A program made the translations under genes and the position numbers. DNA of 10,517 nucleotides from assembly GCA_013202335.1 (NCBI GenBank), contig JABMQR010000004.1:1-10517 (forward strand). Direction: 5' to 3'. This document shows positions 6,141-10,517 of the stretch, piece by piece; the first letter of the stretch is position 1, and each line of letters opens with the position of its first letter. The stretch comes from Bacteroidota bacterium. Its GTDB lineage: Bacteria; Spirochaetota; Spirochaetia; JABMQR01. The notes beneath the pieces are model-generated. The model was not told the origin of the DNA. It saw only the letters and a program-made list of their open reading frames with translations, and made no database searches.

Positions 6141-6161
6141 CAGCTGCTAATTCCAGATAAG

Positions 6162-7043
6162 TTACAGCACCTCAATACCATATGTACATGTAAATGCAGC
6201 TCCAGGAGCAAGTTTCATTATGCCCTCTTTGGACGGCAGATCATCGCTGTCCCCAACCGTGGAGGCTACTCCATACCAGGGTTCTATACAGACAAAAGGT
6301 GCATCATTTACCGGTGCCCAGATACCGAGATAGGGAAACCCTTTTGCATGAAGACGAATTATGGGGACGGAGGTCTCTCCATCATCCTGAATAAGGTCGA
6401 TCCAATTCGACTTAACTTCCTGAAGAATAACTGCGTTGTCGTAAAAGAGCTCGTGAGAGAGGGGTATAACATTGCTGTTGCGAAGAAAAGGAACCTGCTC
6501 TCCTGTTAACAGAGGGTCTCCCTGCATACGACGGTTCAAATTTTCATTCCGTTCGAATTCAAGATGATAATCACTCATAAATCCATCAGGATTCATCGGA
6601 CACTTGAAGGCAGGGTGGGCTCCAATAGAGAAGTAGAGCGGCTCTTTTCCGGTGTTCTGAACCTCAAAATCAACTTCCAGCAGATTATTCTTCAGGGTAA
6701 AAGTTTCAAATAATGCAAAATCGAAGGGATAGACAGCTTTGCTCTTTTCATTGCTGCGCAGTACAAACCGAAGTTGTGATTCAGAATTTATCTCCAGTTC
6801 AAAGTCACTTCTCCGTGCAAATCCATGACGACCCAGTGGATAGGTATTGCCGCTGAAGCTGTATATATCTTCTGGAACATTGCCCACTATCGGAAATAAT
6901 ACGGGGGACTGACCTGTCCAGTATTCAGGATCACCCTGCCACAGTAGTTCTGCTCCGTCCCTTTTGCGTATCAGACTTGATAGTTCCGCCCCATGATGTT
7001 TGACACTAATTTGTAAGATATTATTACTGATGATTGTCTGCAT
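6162..7043 (-). CDS. Aldose 1-epimerase (LacX-like galactose mutarotase family)
   Basis: A 293-residue protein of the aldose 1-epimerase family (PF01263), the shorter LacX-like branch, which interconverts alpha and beta anomers of sugars in the cytoplasm. Landmarks in order: LLWQGDPEYWTGQSPVLFPI (33-52), PLGRHGFAR with H73 (69-77), SIGAHPAF with H143 (139-146), and CIEPWYG with E254 (252-258). H73 and H143 sit where the family has its substrate and catalytic histidines, and E254 where it has the catalytic base. ATG 7043 has AGAGGA 8 nt upstream on the minus strand. The gene follows the broken SUMF1-like gene by 25 bp and lies in the same direction as the AraC-type regulator, so all three were probably one operon. 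The preferred sugar cannot be deduced. Confidence 0.92.
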   Translation of the reverse strand: MQTIISNNILQISVKHHGAELSSLIRKRDGAELLWQGDPEYWTGQSPVLFPIVGNVPEDIYSFSGNTYPLGRHGFARRSDFELEINSESQLRFVLRSNEKSKAVYPFDFALFETFTLKNNLLEVDFEVQNTGKEPLYFSIGAHPAFKCPMNPDGFMSDYHLEFERNENLNRRMQGDPLLTGEQVPFLRNSNVIPLSHELFYDNAVILQEVKSNWIDLIQDDGETSVPIIRLHAKGFPYLGIWAPVNDAPFVCIEPWYGVASTVGDSDDLPSKEGIMKLAPGAAFTCTYGIEVL

Positions 7044-7068
7044 ATTTCACATCCTCTTTTATAATATT

Positions 7069-7285
7069 CTAGAAAACTGTTCTTACCAGTCTGAATCCGC
7101 AGGCCCGGTCCCGTTGCTTTGGACCATCGTAACTGCGTGCAATAATCATACAATGAAAAACTGCCTGCATCTACCAGAATCATGTCAGGTAATGGGACTT
7201 CATTTGAGGCTGTTAATGTCGCTGCGATACCGGAAAACATAATGACGACTATGAGCAATAGGGTTGATTTACATCTGCTGAACAT
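7069..7285 (-). pseudogene. Secreted SUMF1/formylglycine-generating-enzyme-like gene with a large internal deletion
   Basis: The gene starts well: the ATG has AGGAGA 8 nt upstream, overlapping the stop of the AraC-type gene. It encodes a signal peptide (MFSRCKSTLLLIVVIMFSG...) and then PDMILVDAGSF, the usual opening of an FGE-sulfatase/SUMF1 domain (PF03781). Immediately afterwards, in another frame, the DNA reads ARSYDGPKQRDRACGFRLV and ends in RTVF before TAG at 7069-7071, which is the typical C-terminal end of the same domain. About 200 residues of the middle, including the active-site region, are missing. Removing one base from the five-T run (minus strand of 7156-7160) would join the two parts in frame. 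As it stands, translation shifts and runs to a stop at 6971, overlapping the start of the mutarotase. No working enzyme is expected. Confidence 0.8.
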
Positions 7286-7297
7286 AAGAAAAGTCTC

Positions 7298-8158
7298 CTA
7301 TGTTGCGGGATACTCAATTGTAGCAAGCTTTACTGATTTTCTGTATTGCCCGGGACTCATTTTTTTTATCTTCCTAAAAACATGACAAAAGTGGCTCTGA
7401 TTACCAAATCCGCATTTGTGAGCAATTTCTATCATTTGCAGATTCTCTAACTCAGTAAGCATGCGGCAGGCATTATTGATGCGTACTTTCTGAAGATGTT
7501 CAATAAAAGAACAACCGGTATACTGTTTGAATGTTGTATGGAAGTGACTCCTGCTTAAAGGGCAAAAACTTAAGATTCCCGCAATTGAGAGCGGTTGATT
7601 GTATTGATATTCAATGTAGTCAACGACTTTCTTTATATGATCCATTGGGGTGGGTTGATGGTTGGTAATCTTGAATTTGTTTTGAAATGATTTATCCCGC
7701 CAAAGTGTAATAAAGAATTGCTCCAGATATAGTTGAGATGCTGAGATGTAAGCGATGTCATGGTTTCTAAACTCTGCAAGGCTTTTTTCAAGAAGAGGCT
7801 GTACTAGTTCAGGACTTGCGCAGGGGATTTTGTTCTCATGCATCGCATTTTCTGTGAGGCTTGGAATTAGCATTTCCATGAGCGAATCGGGTTTTCGTGA
7901 AAAAGCATCCCTGGTAAACGAAAAAACCAGTAAACTGAAGCGTTGTCCCTCCCGGCAATATGAGTTGTGAGGTTGACCGGCGGGAAAGAAGAAAATATCT
8001 CCCTGTTCAAGGGGCATGGTTTGGGTCTCATTAATCTGAAAACCGCTGCCGTTTGTACAAAATACCAGCTCATGGTGGTCGTGGGTATGCAGTTCTCTAT
8101 AATTCAATTCTTTTGAGGAGAGATGAATGTTCATTGCATGAAATTGGTTAAGTGCCAT
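7298..8158 (-). CDS. AraC-family transcriptional regulator with cupin sensor domain
   Basis: A two-domain AraC/XylS regulator, 286 residues from the chosen start. The N-terminal cupin (about 15-100) shows HTHDHHELVF (24-33) and GDIFFFPAGQPH (53-64), the conserved histidine-rich sugar-binding face of this subgroup. The C-terminal domain (175-275) has two helix-turn-helices, LSIAGILSFCPLSRSHFHTTF and MIEIAHKCGFGNQSHFCHVF, ending in the signature MSPGQYRK. The start is uncertain. The frame extends to a TTG at 8206, and ATGs occur at 8158 and 8134; none has a clear ribosome site. A good promoter at 8165-8193 would start transcripts at about 8158, so the longest form is unlikely. It is divergent from the dehydrogenase-isomerase pair, which it most likely activates in response to a sugar, and is followed by the SUMF1-like remnant and mutarotase. 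Confidence 0.9.
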   Translation of the reverse strand: MALNQFHAMNIHLSSKELNYRELHTHDHHELVFCTNGSGFQINETQTMPLEQGDIFFFPAGQPHNSYCREGQRFSLLVFSFTRDAFSRKPDSLMEMLIPSLTENAMHENKIPCASPELVQPLLEKSLAEFRNHDIAYISASQLYLEQFFITLWRDKSFQNKFKITNHQPTPMDHIKKVVDYIEYQYNQPLSIAGILSFCPLSRSHFHTTFKQYTGCSFIEHLQKVRINNACRMLTELENLQMIEIAHKCGFGNQSHFCHVFRKIKKMSPGQYRKSVKLATIEYPAT

Positions 8159-8286
8159 GCTGTGATTATAGGATTTATTAAATTTTGATTCAATAAAAAT
8201 GGACAATAGAACAAAATAATTAGATAATTGGGCAAGATCTATTCAACCCGGTCTGGTATATTTATATTTAGGGACGGAGGATAAAG
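8159..8286. promoter_or_regulatory. Divergent control region between the AraC-type gene and the sugar dehydrogenase operon
   Basis: Rightward, overlapping TATATT boxes (8257-8262 and 8263-8268) lie before the ribosome site GGAGG (8276-8280). The expected -35 positions hold only poor matches, as is usual for promoters needing an AraC-type activator. A direct repeat of ATAATT lies near 8216-8229, beside a palindromic AGATCT at about 8235-8240. Neither can be assigned to a protein with confidence. Confidence 0.4.
8165..8193 (-). promoter_or_regulatory. Putative promoter of the AraC-type gene
   Basis: On the minus strand TTGAAT (8188-8193) and a perfect TATAAT (8165-8170) are separated by 17 bp. 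Transcription would begin at about 8158, exactly where an ATG of the AraC-type frame lies. This implies a leaderless message, a start at the next ATG (8134), or that the boxes are chance in AT-rich DNA. Confidence 0.5.
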
Positions 8287-9309
8287 ATGTTAAAGAAGAT
8301 TCCAGTTGTTATTGCCGGGTGCGGCAGTATTACCAGTGCATGGTTTGATGCCCTGGAGCATTTTCCTGAGTTTTCCATTGTGGGAGTGGTCGACATAAAT
8401 ATTGAGGCGGCTGAACGGCTGAATGCTGAAAGAGGATTGCATGCTCTTTCAGGAACAGATCTGGAGAGGGTTATCGCCGCCGTAAAACCAGAGGTTGTTT
8501 TTGATTGCACGATTCCTGAGGCGCATTGCGGGGTTACCTTGCCTGCCCTTCAGGCCGGGTGCCATGTACTTGGTGAGAAGCCTATGGCGGCGAATATGGA
8601 AGAGGCTCACCGCATGGTAAAAGCGGCAGAAGAGGCAGGGAAAAATTACAGCGTCATACAAAACAGACGATACAACAAAAATATTATAGCATTTAAAAAC
8701 CTTATTAACACAGGGGAAATTGGTACATTAACTACGCTTAATGCTGATTTTTACCTTGCTCCTCACTTTGGTGGATTTAGAGATGAGATGAAACATGTGC
8801 TGCTTCTTGATATGGCAATTCACAGCTTTGATGAGGCAAGATTTATCTCTGGCTGCGATCCTGTCTCGGTCTACTGTTATGAATGGAATCCGTCAGGATC
8901 CTGGTATCACCATGGAGCTTCCGCTGCTGCTATCTTTGAAATGAGCAATGGACTGATTTTTACCTATAGGGGAAGCTGGTGTGCAGAGGGGCTGAATACT
9001 TCATGGGAGAGCAGTTGGAGAGCACAGGGTGAAAAAGGTGTCGTAACCTGGGATGGAAATGAAGCTGTTCGAGGTGAAGTTGCATCAACTCAAAAAGGAT
9101 TCATACATGAGCAAAGAGCTATTGAACCAGCTCAAATTGAAGAGCTCAGGTATTCAGGGCATTCGGGGGTAATTGCTGAATTCAGGGATTTCCTCAACAG
9201 CAAAGCAATTCCTCAAACTGTATGTACAGATAATATAAAGAGCCTTGCAATGGTTCATGCGGCAATAGCGAGTGCAGAGAGTGGTAAAAAAATTTCTATA
9301 AAATTGTAG
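8287..9309 (+). CDS. Gfo/Idh/MocA-family sugar or polyol dehydrogenase
   Basis: A 340-residue NAD(P)-dependent oxidoreductase of normal family length. The N-terminal Rossmann fold (1-120) begins VVIAGCGSIT (7-16), and the family signature GEKPMA is at 96-101, with K98 the expected catalytic lysine. The C-terminal domain (from about 125) contains LLLDMAIHSFDEARF (172-186), giving D175 and H179, the usual catalytic Asp/His pair of this family. Members oxidise a hydroxyl on sugars, sugar acids, inositols or glycosides. ATG 8287 has GGAGG 6 nt upstream. It is followed after 37 bp by a TIM-barrel sugar isomerase/epimerase, a common pairing in sugar or inositol breakdown. Transcription diverges from the AraC-type regulator, which likely controls it. 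There is no export signal, so it acts in the cytoplasm. The substrate is not readable from sequence. Confidence 0.92.
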   Translation: MLKKIPVVIAGCGSITSAWFDALEHFPEFSIVGVVDINIEAAERLNAERGLHALSGTDLERVIAAVKPEVVFDCTIPEAHCGVTLPALQAGCHVLGEKPMAANMEEAHRMVKAAEEAGKNYSVIQNRRYNKNIIAFKNLINTGEIGTLTTLNADFYLAPHFGGFRDEMKHVLLLDMAIHSFDEARFISGCDPVSVYCYEWNPSGSWYHHGASAAAIFEMSNGLIFTYRGSWCAEGLNTSWESSWRAQGEKGVVTWDGNEAVRGEVASTQKGFIHEQRAIEPAQIEELRYSGHSGVIAEFRDFLNSKAIPQTVCTDNIKSLAMVHAAIASAESGKKISIKL

Positions 9310-9346
9310 GGATTGTATTACCCCAGAAGAGAAAAAGGAGAGTTGT

Positions 9347-10294
9347 ATGCACGATTTATCAAAGGAAAAGATTCGAATAGGTACACTTGTGAACGGCGGT
9401 GAAGGTGTAGCAAAGTATATTACACAAATTCTGCCTCGCGGATTTGAATCATTCAGTATTACCTTCTGGAAAACTACCAGAGAGGTGGAATGGCAGAAAA
9501 TGGCAGACGAGGTGCTTTCGGTACTTGAAGGCAGCGGAGCTGTTATAAGCAGTTTGAGTGTTTTCGGGAATCCCATGGAAACAGAAGAGGCTGATCTTGA
9601 GACTCTGAAGAGTTGGGAAGAGATTATTGATAATGCCCATCTGTTTGGGTGTGATATCGTAAGTGGTTTTACCGGAAGGCTTAGGGGACGGAGGATTGAT
9701 GAAAGCATCGACCGCTACAGAGAAGTATGGTCTCCTCTCGCTGAGAAAGCTGCTGCAGGAAATGTACGGATTGCTTTTGAAAATTGTGATATGGGCGGCA
9801 CATGGCAGAGCGGCGACTGGAATATTGCACATAACCCAACAGCATGGCAGCTCATGTTCGATGCGATAGATACCGATTCTATTGGACTTGAGTGGGAGCC
9901 TTGCCACCAGATGGTCAGCCTTATTGACCCCATGCCTCAGCTTCGGGAGTGGGTGCCCAAAATTTTTCATGTACATGGTAAAGATGCAACAATACACTGG
10001 GATGTAGTCAGGAAATATGGAATTCATGCATCGGTGCCCGATGATATTGCCCTTCCGGGAAAAGTACAGATAGCACCGCCTTTTGTGTTTCATCGAACTC
10101 CTGGATTTGGGGACAGTAACTGGACCGATATTATTAGTGATCTCAGGATTGGCGGATTTGAAGGAAGTATTGATATTGAGGGCTGGCATGATCCCATTTA
10201 TCGAAATGAACTTGAAATGACAGGGCAGGTGCACGCGCTGAATTACTTGAAAACTTGCCGGGGCGGGTTTTTTGTGGAGAATCCACAAAGTTAG
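9347..10294 (+). CDS. Xylose-isomerase-like TIM-barrel sugar isomerase/epimerase
   Basis: A 315-residue protein of the AP endonuclease 2/xylose isomerase-like superfamily (PF01261), typical of sugar-phosphate isomerases/epimerases, sugar epimerases and inosose-type enzymes. The expected metal ligands are visible in order: E145 in RIAFENCDMG, E184 with H187 in LEWEPCHQ, H210 in FHVHGKD, and E278 in SIDIEGWHDP. The loop FGCDIVSGFTGRLRG (100-114) is also typical. ATG 9347 has AGGAG 6 nt upstream. It is the second gene of the operon with the Gfo/Idh/MocA dehydrogenase, so the two probably act on successive steps for one sugar or polyol. The last 15 codons overlap a terminator-like hairpin and then a second hairpin. 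The exact reaction cannot be named. Confidence 0.9.
   Translation: MHDLSKEKIRIGTLVNGGEGVAKYITQILPRGFESFSITFWKTTREVEWQKMADEVLSVLEGSGAVISSLSVFGNPMETEEADLETLKSWEEIIDNAHLFGCDIVSGFTGRLRGRRIDESIDRYREVWSPLAEKAAAGNVRIAFENCDMGGTWQSGDWNIAHNPTAWQLMFDAIDTDSIGLEWEPCHQMVSLIDPMPQLREWVPKIFHVHGKDATIHWDVVRKYGIHASVPDDIALPGKVQIAPPFVFHRTPGFGDSNWTDIISDLRIGGFEGSIDIEGWHDPIYRNELEMTGQVHALNYLKTCRGGFFVENPQS
10250..10273 (+). terminator. Terminator-like hairpin inside the 3' end of the isomerase gene
   Basis: AAAACTTGC (10250-10258) can pair with GCGGGTTTT (10263-10271), including two G-T pairs, around a CGGG loop; six Ts run from 10268 to 10273. This matches the layout of a Rho-independent terminator but lies about 20 bp before the stop codon. 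A second hairpin, TTTGTGGA 10271-10278 with TCCACAAA 10282-10289, shares part of the T-run, so the two compete. Codons for Gly-Phe-Phe could explain the T-run by chance. Confidence 0.3.
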
Positions 10295-10297
10295 AGG

Positions 10298-10339
10298 AGC
10301 TGCTTTGCAGCTTAAGCAGTTGTGTGACTCAAATCACAC
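10298..10339. other. Two small hairpins in the convergent intergenic gap
   Basis: AGCTGC (10298-10303) pairs with GCAGCT (10307-10312) around TTT, and GTGTGA (10322-10327) pairs with TCACAC (10334-10339). They separate the rightward sugar operon from the leftward gene at the window edge and may mark or protect transcript ends. Neither is followed by a T-run on either strand, so a standard terminator is not supported. Confidence 0.4.
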
Positions 10340-10343
10340 CCTT

Positions 10344-10517
10344 TCATATGTCTATTGACCTTAACAGTGTTTTTGTCCTTCTGGACTGCTTTTTTACAAA
10401 CAGGTTGATTCGTTCAATTACTGGATTGTTTCCAGTATTTTCCAGAAACTCCTGCTGAAAGCTTTCCAGATTAGTTTCAATTTTCCCGATCATTGCTGTC
10501 AGTAATCTGAAGAGCAG
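10344..10517 (-). CDS. C-terminal end of an unidentified leftward gene, cut by the window edge
   Basis: On the minus strand one frame is open from the window end to TGA (10344-10346), giving 57 residues. They read from LLFRLLTAMIGKIETNLESF near the edge to KKQSRRTKTLLRSIDI at the end. The peptide is amphipathic, with regularly spaced hydrophobic and charged residues predicting helices, and a basic tail. I do not recognise a family. It is preferred over the plus-strand frame here because that frame is Cys/Phe-rich and overlaps the end of the isomerase gene. No ribosome site or start is available, so the gene continues to the right. Confidence 0.55.
   Translation of the reverse strand: MLFRLLTAMIGKIETNLESFQQEFLENTGNNPVIERINLFVKKQSRRTKTLLRSIDI

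Noticed and set aside
6971..7068. Downstream part of a 104-codon leftward frame that overlaps the mutarotase start
   Set aside because: It is only the frameshifted continuation of the SUMF1-like wreck; the recognisable domain end lies in another frame and stops at 7069.
9449..10288. A 279-codon leftward open frame opposite the isomerase gene
   Set aside because: It is antisense to a protein with all expected metal-binding motifs, and its translation has no family features.

Overview
The window reads as an ordinary chromosomal segment of a moderately AT-rich bacterium with strong Shine-Dalgarno sites and occasional TTG starts. The gene mix resembles free-living anaerobic spirochaetes: a LarA-like DUF2088 enzyme, an aldo/keto reductase with a two-cluster ferredoxin tail, a secreted SUMF1-type gene remnant, and LacI- and AraC-controlled sugar genes. 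This assignment is an inference. No rRNA, tRNA, CRISPR array, phage gene or transposase was seen.

Region 1 (1-1368). An AT-rich non-coding stretch with a 12-bp palindrome and a 10-bp tandem repeat precedes a 61-residue Lys/Glu-rich small protein. A stem-forming spacer follows, then a gene wreck: a start codon with a good ribosome site opens a 25-codon frame. This collides, out of frame, with the last ~68 codons of a Ca2+-dependent phosphoinositide phospholipase C-like gene. An intact GNAT acetyltransferase follows, its ribosome site overlapping the wreck's stop.

Region 2 (1387-4214). A LacI-family repressor gene and a LarA-superfamily (DUF2088) enzyme gene are divergent. Each promoter has a TTGACA -35 and a TAAAAT -10, and each -10 runs into a LacI-type operator around a central CG. 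The repressor therefore probably controls both itself and the enzyme. The enzyme keeps most nickel-pincer-site residues of lactate racemase but appears to have Asn where one of the two catalytic histidines should be. Just after its stop lies a 161-bp segment bounded by perfect 17-bp inverted repeats, resembling a MITE.

Region 3 (4341-6140). A RimJ/RimL-type acetyltransferase and an aldo/keto reductase with a C-terminal 2x[4Fe-4S] domain lie in a probable two-gene operon.

Region 4 (6162-10294). This is a carbohydrate locus built around a divergent control region. Leftward lie an AraC-type regulator, a secreted SUMF1-like gene reduced by a large internal deletion, and a LacX-like aldose 1-epimerase. 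Rightward lie a Gfo/Idh/MocA dehydrogenase and a xylose-isomerase-like TIM-barrel sugar isomerase/epimerase. The likely logic is that the AraC protein senses a sugar, the epimerase interconverts anomers, and the dehydrogenase and isomerase process the sugar or polyol. The substrate cannot be read from sequence.

Region 5 (10295-10517). Two small hairpins separate this operon from the 3' end of a leftward gene that runs off the window.

I found no clear multi-gene novel system. The best leads are the LarA-like enzyme with its twin-operator switch, the two deletion-generated gene wrecks, and the inverted-repeat element behind the LarA-like gene.
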